Origin: JANYCO01 sp035535995
Lineage (GTDB): Bacteria; Bacteroidota; Bacteroidia; Cytophagales; Cytophagaceae
Length of the DNA stretch: 64,000 nt
NCBI GenBank assembly: GCA_035535995.1
Contig: DATLOZ010000016.1
Coordinates: 124,001-188,000 of the forward strand
Direction of reading: 5' to 3'
In this document: piece after piece, positions 9,199 through 17,621 of the stretch
How positions within the stretch are numbered: the stretch's first letter is position 1
Layout: every line of letters begins with the position of its first letter
Notes under the pieces: generated by a model
The model's database searches: none
Told to the model about the DNA's origin: nothing
Seen by the model: only the letters and a program-made list of their open reading frames with translations
Program-made: the position numbers and the translations under genes

Positions 9199-10191
9199 TT
9201 ACCATTCTACAACTGTAGCTCCCCAAGAATATCCTACCCCAAATCCCACAAGAAGTACTTTGTCTCCTTTTTTGATACGCTGTTCATCTGTGCAATCTTT
9301 TAACGCAATGGGAATGGTAGAAGAAACAGTATTTCCTGTTTTCAGCATATTCATATAAAATTTTTCTTCAGGAATTTTTATTTTTTTTCTCAGGTAAGAA
9401 AGCATGTATTTGTTGGCTTGGTGAAAAATAACATAATCGATTTGTTCCATTGTTAATCCATTTTTAGCCAACACTTCGTTGACCAGAATAGGTACGGCAC
9501 CGATTGTAAAATTAAATATTTCGGGACCATTCATAAATAAGTTATTTTCAGTACGAATATTTCCCTCTTCGTTTATCTCAGGGGCCAATGCATTGTATTT
9601 ATTTCGTAATGCACCGTTGGATACAATTAGATTTTGAAATCCGCTTCCGTCAGTACCCAGTACAAATTCTTTAATATGTTCGGCAGATGTTTTTTCTACT
9701 ATCGTGGCAGCAGCACCATCTCCAAAGATTGTACGATTCCCTTTGTCTTTTTTATGGATAAATTTTGTATAGGTTTCTGCAGTGACTAGTAGCAGAGTAG
9801 AAGCTATACCAGTATTGATCAATCCTTTAGCCAATGCTAAACCATATACATAGCCTGAACATCCAAGATTAAAATCCAGTGCCCCAATGTTTCGACGCAG
9901 ACCTAACTTATTTTGAAGGATACAAGCGGTAGTAGGAAGAAAATAATCCGGGCTTTGAGTACAGAAAAGAACAAAATCGATTTGATCTTTATTATGTTTT
10001 AAAAATAATTTTTCACACGCTTGTATAGCAAGATCCAATGATGTTTCATTAACTACTACATGTCTCTCCTGGATTCCTGTTTTTTCTTCGATTTTCTCAG
10101 CACTCCAATCTGGAAATTCATGCTCCATTTCCCGGTTGGTGATCACTCTTTCCGGCAAAAAATATTCAATATCTTTTATCTTGATTCCCAT
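9199..10191 (-). CDS. 3-oxoacyl-ACP synthase III family protein
   Basis: 330 residues with the complete KAS III triad: C111 in NLGCSGYVYG, H257 in FHQANKYM and N287 in KTGNTVSSTIP. These enzymes condense an acyl-CoA primer with malonyl-ACP. FabH itself is normally with plsX or fatty-acid genes, whereas here the gene opens a cassette with ACP, SDR, GNAT-like and deacetylase genes inside a polysaccharide locus. One condensation with acetyl-CoA followed by reduction would give a 3-hydroxybutyryl-ACP (inference). The ATG at 10191 is followed upstream by a 214-base divergent intergenic region shared with murI. Confidence 0.9.
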   Translation of the reverse strand: MGIKIKDIEYFLPERVITNREMEHEFPDWSAEKIEEKTGIQERHVVVNETSLDLAIQACEKLFLKHNKDQIDFVLFCTQSPDYFLPTTACILQNKLGLRRNIGALDFNLGCSGYVYGLALAKGLINTGIASTLLLVTAETYTKFIHKKDKGNRTIFGDGAAATIVEKTSAEHIKEFVLGTDGSGFQNLIVSNGALRNKYNALAPEINEEGNIRTENNLFMNGPEIFNFTIGAVPILVNEVLAKNGLTMEQIDYVIFHQANKYMLSYLRKKIKIPEEKFYMNMLKTGNTVSSTIPIALKDCTDEQRIKKGDKVLLVGFGVGYSWGATVVEW

Positions 10192-10357
10192 TGAGATTTG
10201 TTAATTCTTATGTTACAAGTTAGCAAAAAAAAAATAAGCAATATCATAAAATGACCCTCTGTTTATACTGTACAGTAAATTCCACATAATGATTTTATTT
10301 AAATTTTACACGGATACGGAGTTAAAAATATTTATAAGTCTGTAAAGCTAAATACAC

Positions 10358-10388
10358 TCTGATAAATACTTCTTTAATTGTACCTTTA
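10358..10388 (+). promoter_or_regulatory. Predicted murI promoter (-33/-7)
   Basis: TCTG at 10358-10361 and TACCTTTA at 10381-10388 are separated by exactly 19 bases, one mismatch each from the Bacteroidota consensus TTTG-N19-TAnnTTTG. The ATG is 17 bases after the -7 box. Confidence 0.5.
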
Positions 10389-10405
10389 CAGAAACAGTTG
10401 CTAGC

Positions 10406-11212
10406 ATGACCAACGAAAAACCCATAGGAATCTTCGATAGTGGTATTGGAGGACTTACTGTTGCAAGGGCGGTGAAAGATCTACTTCCGAACGAGAATAT
10501 CATTTACTTCGGCGATACAGCGCATCTTCCTTACGGCGATAAATCAGCCGCAGCGATACAATCCTATACTGTTAAAATCTGCGACCTGCTCATCAAGCAA
10601 CAATGTAAAGTGATCTTGATTGCTTGTAACTCCGCTTCTTCTGCGGCTTATCAGCTTGCCAAAGAATATGTAGGCAGCAAAGCAAAAGTAATCAATGTGA
10701 TCGATCCTGTGATCTCTTTTCTCAGTGAGCGGTTTGAAAATAAAACGATCGGCCTCATCGGAACCAAGAGAACGGTGCGCTCCAATGTATACCAGAAGAA
10801 ACTTGATAAATTAAATAAAAATATTCAACTCCGCTCCCTCGCTACACCACTCCTGGCGCCGATGATCGAAGAAGGATATTTTGATAATACGATCAGTGAA
10901 CAGATCATTCAAAGTTATCTTTCCGATCCAATGCTCCAGGGTATCGAAGCCCTTGTGCTGGGCTGCACGCATTACCCGCTGATCAAACATCAAATTGCAC
11001 ATTATTATCATGGAAGTGTGGAAGTCATCGATAGCTCACATATCGTAGCGGAGCAATTAAAAGTATACCTTGACAAACATAACCTGCACAAACCAGCCGG
11101 CGGAACATTCAATAAATTTTTCGTTTCCGACTACACGCATTCTTTCGCAGAAGCCACGAGAATCTTCTTTAGAGAAGAAGTGAACCTAGAATTTTATCCG
11201 CTTTGGGAGTAA
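10406..11212 (+). CDS. murI: Glutamate racemase
   Basis: 268 residues, usual length. Interconverts L- and D-glutamate for peptidoglycan. The N-terminal IGIFDSGIGGLTV, C74 in ACNSAS and C187 in LGCTHYP are the two-base catalytic cysteines, and the YFGDTAHLPYG segment is conserved. The gene stands alone on the + strand, between the acyl cassette (divergent) and a TPR protein (convergent). The 3' side carries a copy of the dispersed palindromic repeat. Confidence 0.97.
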   Translation: MTNEKPIGIFDSGIGGLTVARAVKDLLPNENIIYFGDTAHLPYGDKSAAAIQSYTVKICDLLIKQQCKVILIACNSASSAAYQLAKEYVGSKAKVINVIDPVISFLSERFENKTIGLIGTKRTVRSNVYQKKLDKLNKNIQLRSLATPLLAPMIEEGYFDNTISEQIIQSYLSDPMLQGIEALVLGCTHYPLIKHQIAHYYHGSVEVIDSSHIVAEQLKVYLDKHNLHKPAGGTFNKFFVSDYTHSFAEATRIFFREEVNLEFYPLWE

Positions 11213-11225
11213 AATAATGATAAGT

Positions 11226-11317
11226 GTTGAGTTATGAATTTTGAATTATGAGTTAGTAATAAAAAAAAAGAGCTATGAAATTTTACATTCATAACTCATA
11301 ATTTATAATTTATAATT
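11226..11317. repeat. Dispersed AT-rich palindromic repeat, copy 1
   Basis: Imperfect inverted repeat between the convergent murI and TPR genes: GTTGAGTTATGAATTTTGAA-type left arm (about 11226-11256) and a right arm with ATTCATAACTCATAATTT (from 11286). Same core as the perfect copy at 19955-20031. Confidence 0.75.
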
Positions 11318-11322
11318 TTTTC

Positions 11323-12567
11323 TTACTGGCAGCTCTTCTTCACCACCTCAACTACCTCCGTATTGCCCAGCTCGCTTGATTTGCGAAAGTCTTTACAGGC
11401 ATCGTCTTTTTTATCGAGCTTAATTTCTACCATTCCTCTGTTGAAATAAGCAGTAGCATTTTCAGGCTTCAATTCGATCAGTGCATTCAGGTCGCTAAGT
11501 GCACCTTCCATATTTTTCATCGATACTCGTACATCAGCACGTTTTTGATAGATGAAGAAGTTGTATGGGTTCATTTCAATATACTGTGTATAGTCGGCTT
11601 CTGCCTCCGCGTATTTGCCAAGTGCAGTGTACGCCACTGCCCTGTTGATGTATGGATCCAATCCTTGAGGATCGAGTTCGATCACCATGGAGAAATCGGC
11701 TACTGCCTGGTCATACATTTTTAAGATCATGCACGTATTGGCGCGGTGATAATAGAAATCATTTACGATCGGATTGATCTCGATGGCTTTGTTAAAATAA
11801 GTTAAGGCAGCCTGATAATTTCTTAGAGAATGTTCTACAACCCCCATTCTATGGTAAATATAAGCATCCTTCACCTTTCCGGTATCCAGGCTGCTGGCCA
11901 CTTGCAGGTCTTCCATCGCCTCTGCGTATTTCCCAAGTTTGATCTTGGAATCGGCGCGGTGGAAATAATAATTTTTATTGTGCTTATCAAAACGAATTGC
12001 ATTACTAAAGAAATTAATTGCTTTTTCTTCGTTCCCTAATTTTGATTCTACAATTCCTGTAATATAATCTATATCAGCGCCTGGCTTTAAATGGCTACTT
12101 CTTTCAAAGTCTTGCAATGCTTCAGGGTACAGCCCCATGATGTTATAAATAAGACCTCTTTCATAGTGTGCGGAATAATTTTTAGGATCCAGCTCGATCA
12201 CTTTAGTAAAATCTTTGATCGCTTCATCGTCCAAACCAATTCTTGAATTCAAATGTGCACGTGAATAATAAGCGTCTTTATTTTTGTCGTTGAGTTTGAT
12301 TACAGCATTATAATCATCGATGGCCTGGAAGCTATTACCTAGTTTTTCTTGTGTATAAGCTCTGTGAAGATAAGCGGCTTCATAATCTGAACTTAAGGAA
12401 ATAGCGGAGTTAAAATTGGTTAAAGCTTCTGCATAATTAGCTTTTTTGAAACTATCGATTCCTTTTTGGTAATATTTTTTGGCAGCAGGGTCAATGCCCG
12501 AGTAAGCGACACTAAAAAAGCCTGCCAGTATCCATGTTAAAAATAATATTAATAATCTTTGTTTCAT
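11323..12567 (-). CDS. Secreted TPR-repeat protein
   Basis: About 414 residues. The ATG at 12567 gives a clean signal peptide (KQRLLILFLTWILAGFFSVAYS); the longer frame to 12597 has no support. The mature part is about eleven tandem 34-residue TPR units, recognisable from repeated A-x-x-x-Y/F-x-x-A-I-x-L-x-P patterns such as EAIKDFTKVIELDP and QAVADFSMVIELDP. It probably sits in the periplasm as a protein-interaction scaffold. There is no catalytic domain and no operon partner, so the client is unknown. Confidence 0.85.
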   Translation of the reverse strand: MKQRLLILFLTWILAGFFSVAYSGIDPAAKKYYQKGIDSFKKANYAEALTNFNSAISLSSDYEAAYLHRAYTQEKLGNSFQAIDDYNAVIKLNDKNKDAYYSRAHLNSRIGLDDEAIKDFTKVIELDPKNYSAHYERGLIYNIMGLYPEALQDFERSSHLKPGADIDYITGIVESKLGNEEKAINFFSNAIRFDKHNKNYYFHRADSKIKLGKYAEAMEDLQVASSLDTGKVKDAYIYHRMGVVEHSLRNYQAALTYFNKAIEINPIVNDFYYHRANTCMILKMYDQAVADFSMVIELDPQGLDPYINRAVAYTALGKYAEAEADYTQYIEMNPYNFFIYQKRADVRVSMKNMEGALSDLNALIELKPENATAYFNRGMVEIKLDKKDDACKDFRKSSELGNTEVVEVVKKSCQ

Positions 12568-12782
12568 TAGTTTATATTTTATTACCCCTCTGGTCATCTA
12601 GTTTCTTTATTATACGAAGGTAAAAAGCATTAGTTGTGATAAATATCGAAATATTTATAAAATTAATTTGAATAATGCCATAAAATAATCCGCATGTAAT
12701 AAAAAACCAATTTGTATCGCTGATCTTTGAGTAGATACTCCCAATTTCTACTCAATATACGGTTTCTGTCTTCCTATGGTTA

Positions 12783-13292
12783 TTATTTACGAGCGATTTC
12801 GATCTCGATTTCAACCATGTCACCATTGGTTTCATCGCTAAGTTCGATGGTATAAGAGCCATCTTTGGCAGTCCACACCTCATCGTCTTTATCGTTTACC
12901 TTGAAGGTTCCATAGCGTTCGGTAAAATATGCCTGAAAGTCGTCGATCAGGGTTTCTTCCGGAGTAGCATCTTTGGTTTCAAAAAACTCCAATCCAAAAC
13001 TCTTGATTTTTTTGGCGGCATCGAGGTAATAGATCACCTCACAAAATTCTTTTGTGTTGATTGGCACGCGGTAGATAAGCGCGTTTGACGTTTCAGCTTC
13101 CAGTTTGAGGTCTTCAGTGGCTTTTATTTTGTCGGCAGGTGTACCGAAATCAAATCCTCTTACTACCCCGGTCACATCAGTTTTAATGATCTTTTGAATT
13201 TCTGGGCTGTGTTTCTTTAAAATTCCCTGTCCTTGGGAATTCACCCCTACAAACAACAACATTGAAAAAGGCAAGAAGATAATTTTCTTCAT
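12783..13292 (-). CDS. Secreted protein of unknown function
   Basis: 169 residues from the ATG at 13292, chosen because it gives a signal peptide (KKIIFLPFSMLLFVGVNSQGQG) and lies 31 bases after a consensus promoter. The mature part is acidic, with VRGFDFGTPADKIKA near the start and a C-terminal TIELSDETNGDMVEIEIEI that looks like beta strands. A Cys occurs in TKEFCEVIYYLD. I do not recognise the family. It appears to be a single-gene transcription unit. Confidence 0.75.
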   Translation of the reverse strand: MKKIIFLPFSMLLFVGVNSQGQGILKKHSPEIQKIIKTDVTGVVRGFDFGTPADKIKATEDLKLEAETSNALIYRVPINTKEFCEVIYYLDAAKKIKSFGLEFFETKDATPEETLIDDFQAYFTERYGTFKVNDKDDEVWTAKDGSYTIELSDETNGDMVEIEIEIARK

Positions 13293-13322
13293 AATTAACT
13301 GATTTATTAGGCTATAACTTTG

Positions 13323-13353
13323 CAAATATATACTATAGATTTTTTTTACCAAA
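13323..13353 (-). promoter_or_regulatory. Consensus Bacteroidota promoter for the small secreted protein
   Basis: Read on the - strand: TTTG (13353-13350), 19 bases, TATATTTG (13330-13323). This is an exact match to the TTTG-N19-TAnnTTTG consensus. The predicted start of transcription is about 25 bases before the ATG at 13292. Confidence 0.75.
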
Positions 13354-13406
13354 CTAAGGCAGATAAGTTTGGTAAAATTTAATGGCAAGAAACATACCAA
13401 GGTGAT

Positions 13407-13483
13407 TTATGAATGTTGAATTATGAGTTATGAATTAAAAAAACTTCCCCTTCAACTCATAATTCATAACTCAACATTTATAA
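13407..13483. repeat. Dispersed AT-rich palindromic repeat, copy 2
   Basis: Two 30-base arms (13407-13436 and 13454-13483) pair with few mismatches around a 17-base loop of A-run plus CTTCCCC. The right arm ends one base before the stop codon of the following - strand gene. Confidence 0.85.
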
Positions 13484-13484
13484 T

Positions 13485-14177
13485 TTATTTAATGACCTCT
13501 TCGTCATCGTCGTCATTGTAATAATCGTCTCGATCGCGAAGCGTGCTTTTAAATCTTTTCTTTTTTACATCGGAGATAAATCTGCTCCAGGCAAAAGGAT
13601 TGCTAAAAGTAAGTGCGGGAGATACAAGGTTGTAGCGTGTATCGTTGACCTGAACTTGTTTCTGCATATAGTACCTGTGGTTTTCAGCACCGCTGGCTGA
13701 GGTGCTGTAAAGCATGCGTTTCAAAACCTGCTCATTTAGGTTTTGATTCATATTATTCATATCCTGCTCAGGAAGTTTTAAGCTCAAAAAAGCTTCTTTA
13801 AATAATTGTTCAGTAGGCCAGGGAAAAATCTCGATCACAGGAAGCATCAAGGTATCTTCAACCAACTCAATGATCAAACTCATCTTATCCGATCTCAGTG
13901 TATCGGGAACAGTATAACGACGGCTTTTGAAACCTACCGAGTTGATGATAAGACTATCGCCGATGAGTGCGGGCAGTGAAAAATAACCAACATAATTGGT
14001 AACCGTTCCACGACCTGATTTAGGAATATACACTGCTACTCCGGGTACTCCATAAAGGCTATCCCCGCTTACCACCAAGCCGGAAACTTGTACTACTTTG
14101 CTTGTATTCTGCGCTTGTAGCTGAGAAATGCTAAACAAAGCAATAAGTAAGAACAGTATTTTTATTTTTCCAATCAC
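13485..14177 (-). CDS. Secreted carboxypeptidase-like regulatory (beta-sandwich) domain protein
   Basis: 230 residues. GTG start at 14177, with an in-frame stop just upstream and no ATG alternative. A signal peptide (IGKIKILFLLIALFSISQLQAQ) is followed by VSGLVVSGDSLYGVPGVAVY and TVTNYVGYFSLPAL, the N-terminal plug-like CarboxypepD_reg fold common on Bacteroidota TonB receptors and surface proteins. The last 80 residues are polar and end in a run of Asp (YYNDDDDEEV). Without a barrel it may be a stand-alone periplasmic protein. The role is unknown. Confidence 0.8.
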   Translation of the reverse strand: MIGKIKILFLLIALFSISQLQAQNTSKVVQVSGLVVSGDSLYGVPGVAVYIPKSGRGTVTNYVGYFSLPALIGDSLIINSVGFKSRRYTVPDTLRSDKMSLIIELVEDTLMLPVIEIFPWPTEQLFKEAFLSLKLPEQDMNNMNQNLNEQVLKRMLYSTSASGAENHRYYMQKQVQVNDTRYNLVSPALTFSNPFAWSRFISDVKKKRFKSTLRDRDDYYNDDDDEEVIK

Positions 14178-14329
14178 TAACTATACTAACGTAAAAACGT
14201 TTTTTTAATTCTACTACAACAACCTTTCCCAAGTGCCTGCTGCTTTCGGAAGTCTAAAATTATCAAATCTTGACGAATATCAGGCAATGAATAGTATATT
14301 TATACTTTAAAAAATTAAAAAAATCCCGT

Positions 14330-14713
14330 TTGGAACTCCGGAAAGGCACTGATATTTTCAAATGCTTCTGCGACGAAGCCAGGCTTAGAATCCTGCACCT
14401 AATCTATAAAACAGAAGAAATGTGCATCTCTGACCTGGAACTGATCCTGGATTACACTCAAACCAAAACCTCCAGGCACCTGATCTATTTGAAAAGCCAC
14501 GGACTGCTTAACTACCACAAAACAGACCAATGGGTATATTATTTTATAGAACCTGAATACAAAAAAATGGTAGGCGAGCTGCTGAACTATTTTGACAAAA
14601 ACGAACTATTAAGAAAAGATCTCTACGAGTACCGCACGCTGTATACCAATAGCGAGCTCGCCATCAGGCAGCTGCACGTAAAGCAAAAGAAATTCAAACT
14701 GCCTCCTCTATAA
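14330..14713 (+). CDS. ArsR/SmtB-type winged-helix regulator
   Basis: 127 residues, TTG start: an in-frame TAA is only 15 bases upstream and no ATG exists before the DNA-binding domain. The core DEARLRILHLI, MCISDLELIL and QTKTSRHLIYLKSHGLL is the ArsR helix-turn-helix, with DQWVYYFIEP as the wing. Only one Cys (MCISDLE) is in the ArsR metal-site position, so the classical CxC arsenic site is absent. The last 40 residues are a basic helix. It precedes a ferredoxin-like gene and a YjjG-like gene on the same strand and may control them. Confidence 0.85.
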   Translation: MELRKGTDIFKCFCDEARLRILHLIYKTEEMCISDLELILDYTQTKTSRHLIYLKSHGLLNYHKTDQWVYYFIEPEYKKMVGELLNYFDKNELLRKDLYEYRTLYTNSELAIRQLHVKQKKFKLPPL

Positions 14714-14736
14714 ACGACTTGGAGCTATACACTAAA

Positions 14737-14772
14737 TAATTCATAATTCAACATTCATAACTCATAATTAAT
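14737..14772. repeat. Dispersed palindromic repeat, copy 3 (single arm)
   Basis: One arm only: AATTCATAATTCAACATTCA continuing into TAACTCATAATTAAT. It fills most of the gap between the ArsR-type gene and the ferredoxin gene and ends 6 bases before the latter. Confidence 0.7.
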
Positions 14773-14778
14773 TTCAAC

Positions 14779-15090
14779 ATGGACATGAAATACAAAAAAC
14801 ATATTTTCATCTGCACTAATCAGAAAGAAGAAGGGAAAGCTTGCTGTGGAGAAAAGCGCGGGATGGAATTGGTAGATGCTTTTAAAACACTGGTAAAAGA
14901 CAATCGTTTAAATACCGAAGTGCGCGCGCAACGTGCCGGTTGCTTTGATACCTGCGCAATGGGACCTTCTGTTGTGGTATATCCCGAAGGTATCTTCTAT
15001 GGCAGAGTTCAACTTTCTGATGTAGAAGAAATCTTCAACGAACATATTCTCAACAATAGACCGGTAGAGCGATTAAAATTAACTTTCTAA
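14779..15090 (+). CDS. Thioredoxin-like [2Fe-2S] ferredoxin
   Basis: 103 residues. The Cys pattern is that of the Shethna/Aquifex-type thioredoxin-fold ferredoxins: IFICTNQ (C14), KACCGEKRG, then AGCFDTCAMGPSVVVYPEG with two further ligands. The MGPSVVVYPEGIFYGRV stretch is the family signature. It is probably a small soluble electron carrier. The start may be the ATG at 14779 or 14785. Its stop is directly followed by the YjjG-like start with no gap, so the two are co-translated. Confidence 0.9.
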   Translation: MDMKYKKHIFICTNQKEEGKACCGEKRGMELVDAFKTLVKDNRLNTEVRAQRAGCFDTCAMGPSVVVYPEGIFYGRVQLSDVEEIFNEHILNNRPVERLKLTF

Positions 15091-15786
15091 ATGAACAGTT
15101 ACAAACATATTTTCTTCGACCTGGACCATACGCTTTGGGACTTCAATACCAATTGCAGGCTTACACTGGACGAGCTTTATGACCGCTACGATTTTTCTCC
15201 GCTTGGTTTTTCCAAAGAAGAATTTTATACCGTTTATAAAAAAATCAACGACCATATGTGGGCAAACTACCACAAGGGTCTCACTACTAAAGAAGACATT
15301 CGTTCCAGGCGATTTGAATATACATTCCAGGAATTGGGACACAGCAAAACATTTATTCCGCAAGGACTGGACGATGCTTTTTTATCTATCTGCCCGGCCA
15401 AGGGACAAGTATTCCCCTTTACACACGAAACGCTGGAGTATCTTATCAGTAAGGGATACAGCTTGCATATCATTACCAATGGATTTAAAGAAACACAACA
15501 TATCAAACTTTCCACCTCTGGCATTGCTCCTTATTTTACAAATGTAGTAGAATCGGATGTGTGTGGATTTATGAAACCGGACAAAAGAATTTTTGATCAC
15601 GCGTTGCAATTAAGTAATGCTTCTTCGCAAGAATCAATAATGGTTGGCGACGATCTGCAAGCAGACATCGTAGGCGCGCGCAATGCGGGTCTTGCGCAGA
15701 TCTTTATCAATCGTCATCAGCAGGTACACGCTGAGGAGATCACACATGAGATTGATTGTTTGAGCCAGTTGAAGGAATTGCTGTAA
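15091..15786 (+). CDS. yjjG: YjjG-family HAD pyrimidine nucleotidase
   Basis: 231 residues. HAD motif I FFDLDHTLWDF (D10 nucleophile, D12), motif II ITNG, Lys in FMKPDKRIF and motif IV MVGDDLQADI are all present with the C1 cap typical of YjjG. The family removes phosphate from non-canonical dUMP- or dTMP-like nucleotides. The ATG starts immediately after the ferredoxin stop. A strong bidirectional terminator follows 35 bases after the stop. Confidence 0.9.
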   Translation: MNSYKHIFFDLDHTLWDFNTNCRLTLDELYDRYDFSPLGFSKEEFYTVYKKINDHMWANYHKGLTTKEDIRSRRFEYTFQELGHSKTFIPQGLDDAFLSICPAKGQVFPFTHETLEYLISKGYSLHIITNGFKETQHIKLSTSGIAPYFTNVVESDVCGFMKPDKRIFDHALQLSNASSQESIMVGDDLQADIVGARNAGLAQIFINRHQQVHAEEITHEIDCLSQLKELL

Positions 15787-15821
15787 GCATTATTGGGAGC
15801 GACGAAGCAGTAACTCTATTA

Positions 15822-15868
15822 AAAACAAAAAGGGAGAAAAGACTAGTTCTTTTCTCCCTTTTTGTTTT
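15822..15868. terminator. Bidirectional Rho-independent terminator
   Basis: Perfect 21-base inverted repeat (15822-15842 and 15848-15868) with core AAGGGAGAAAAGA / TCTTTTCTCCCTT, flanked by A-rich and T-rich sides. It separates convergent yjjG and the CBS gene and serves both. Confidence 0.92.
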
Positions 15869-15881
15869 AGCATTTTCCTTC

Positions 15882-16550
15882 CTACATATTCAAATACTTC
15901 ATCAGCATATCCAATCTTTCCTGATCGTTGTTGATGAGTTCTGTCTCGTGGAATTGTGTGATCACGTGATAGTCATAGCGCTCAAGGGTAGCCACTACTC
16001 TGGCAAGATCCGTTTTATTGAGCTTTAACGTCAGGTTTACCTGGCCGTTATTAGCTTCATCGGATACTACAAAGGAGCTAAGAATTTTGCAGTCATTCGC
16101 TTCAACCAGGCGGCTGATTTGCGCCATGGAGTAATCCTGTTCTTTCATACCCAACAGCAAGATACCTCCCGGCCCCTGGCTTGCAAACATCTGCGCGATC
16201 GCAGCCGCAGTTTCGTTGAGCGATACCACACCGAGAAATTTTTTATCTTCGTCGATTACCGGAAGAATATGAAGCTTATTGCGGGTAGCCATTTTAATTA
16301 CATCGTAATAATGGATACCTGGCAATACGGATAGATCTTTGTAATCTAGTCTGAATTCTGAGATCTTTTTATTGAGGTTTTCAGAATCTAAAAGTGTTTC
16401 TTCCAGGAGAAGTCCCTGGTAAATATTTTTGTCGACAACGGGCAATTGTGATAAACGCAATTCTTCCATCCAACGCTTCGCTTTCTCTCCTGTATCGGAA
16501 AGTTTGAGAGGAGGAATCATTTCATTTATCAAATCTTCTGCTACCATCAT
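15882..16550 (-). CDS. CBS-domain protein with C-terminal ACT-like domain
   Basis: 222 residues from the ATG at 16550, 2 bases after the hydrolase stop. Two CBS motifs fill about residues 1-125 (LRLSQLPVVDKNIYQG and NKLHILPVIDEDKKFLGVVS). Residues 130-215 (GGILLLGMKEQDYSMAQISR, then VNLTLKLNKTDLARVVATLE) resemble an ACT or ferredoxin-like fold. Such proteins normally sense adenosine nucleotides. No enzyme partner is fused. The operon with an alpha/beta hydrolase suggests shared expression, not necessarily shared function. Confidence 0.85.
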   Translation of the reverse strand: MMVAEDLINEMIPPLKLSDTGEKAKRWMEELRLSQLPVVDKNIYQGLLLEETLLDSENLNKKISEFRLDYKDLSVLPGIHYYDVIKMATRNKLHILPVIDEDKKFLGVVSLNETAAAIAQMFASQGPGGILLLGMKEQDYSMAQISRLVEANDCKILSSFVVSDEANNGQVNLTLKLNKTDLARVVATLERYDYHVITQFHETELINNDQERLDMLMKYLNM

Positions 16551-16552
16551 CT

Positions 16553-17311
16553 TCAACTATGCTTGTCTAGAAAATCCTGAACGTATTTATTAAACTTATC
16601 CGGATGCTCCATCATTGGAGCATGCCCGCAATGATCGATGAATTTAAGTTCTGAATTGGGAATCAACCGGTTAAACTCATGCCCCACGATCGGTGGAGTG
16701 ATTGTATCATTCAATCCCCATACCAGTAACGTAGGAATGGCGATATTTGTTATATCATTGGCCATGTTGTGGCGCTGCGCCGACTTGGCAATGCTCACGA
16801 TCCGCATACATTTAGGAATGCTGGATACGATATCGAATACTTCGTCTACAAGTTCTTTGGTAGCGGTCTTTGGATTGTAGAAAGTATATCCCACGCGTTG
16901 TTGCACGTAGTCATAGCTTCCACGCTTCGGATAAGAGCTTCCCATTGAGTTTTCAAACAACCCGGAACTGCCGGTAAGCACCAGGCGGTTCACTTTGTTT
17001 TTATTGTTCAAGGTATACACCAGCGCAATATGGCCGCCTAGTGAATTGCCCAACAAAGTCATCCTGTCGAGTGACTTCAATTTTACAAAACGGTCTATAA
17101 AGCTTACTAATCCTTCAATTCCTGCCGAGCGGATCGGCATTTCGTAGATAGGCATCAGCGGAATAATCACCCTGTACTTGGTGGAAAAATACCGGATCAC
17201 TCCTTCCCAGTTACTGAGAGCACCGAATAAACCGTGCAACAAAAGAAAAACTTCTCCTTTTCCTTCGTCAATGTATTTAAACTCACCCTCTTCGCGAACA
17301 GTAAACGACAT
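16553..17311 (-). CDS. Alpha/beta hydrolase
   Basis: 252 residues. The oxyanion segment LLHGLFGALSNW, nucleophile elbow GNSLGG (S90), acid D202 in WGLNDTITPP and H230 in DHCGHAPMMEHP give a complete triad. It is most similar to the MhpC/BioH-like esterase and C-C hydrolase group; substrate unknown. It is the first gene of a two-gene - strand operon with the CBS protein. Confidence 0.88.
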   Translation of the reverse strand: MSFTVREEGEFKYIDEGKGEVFLLLHGLFGALSNWEGVIRYFSTKYRVIIPLMPIYEMPIRSAGIEGLVSFIDRFVKLKSLDRMTLLGNSLGGHIALVYTLNNKNKVNRLVLTGSSGLFENSMGSSYPKRGSYDYVQQRVGYTFYNPKTATKELVDEVFDIVSSIPKCMRIVSIAKSAQRHNMANDITNIAIPTLLVWGLNDTITPPIVGHEFNRLIPNSELKFIDHCGHAPMMEHPDKFNKYVQDFLDKHS

Positions 17312-17621
17312 ATCTGTTATGGCTATAATTGTTATTGTTAACGTTGCAACTTACTATAAAGTTTGAAATTTTCAAGTCTATTTAATTTGCTTTAAATCCT
17401 TTATTTTTCAACAAGATTATTTTTTTACTATTCAGAAAAAAATACAAAAAACATCGATTGCGGCTTACCTCTTTTTTAGCAATCTGATTATCAATTTTTA
17501 AAGTTGTATAAAAATCAATTCAACCTATTTAATTATGCTTCGCCTAAGAAGGATAGTTCTAATTTTTATGCTATTATTTTCTCCCGTTTTTACTTCGTGT
17601 CCACAACGATCTTTCACATTC
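17312..17621. other. Gene-free AT-rich stretch
   Basis: 310 bases between the hydrolase start and the end of the cvpA-like gene. It is very AT-rich. Only a short GATTGC/GCAATC stem (17456-17461 and 17479-17484) stands out. Short + strand reading frames here run antisense into the cvpA-like gene and lack family features. Confidence 0.5.

Noticed and set aside
1..10191. Genomic island with integrase or tRNA target
   Set aside because: No integrase, transposase, tRNA or direct-repeat ends were seen, though polysaccharide loci are often exchanged.
10192..10405. Riboswitch or RNA gene in the KAS III-murI gap
   Set aside because: AT-rich with an A10 run and no stable structure beyond the murI promoter.
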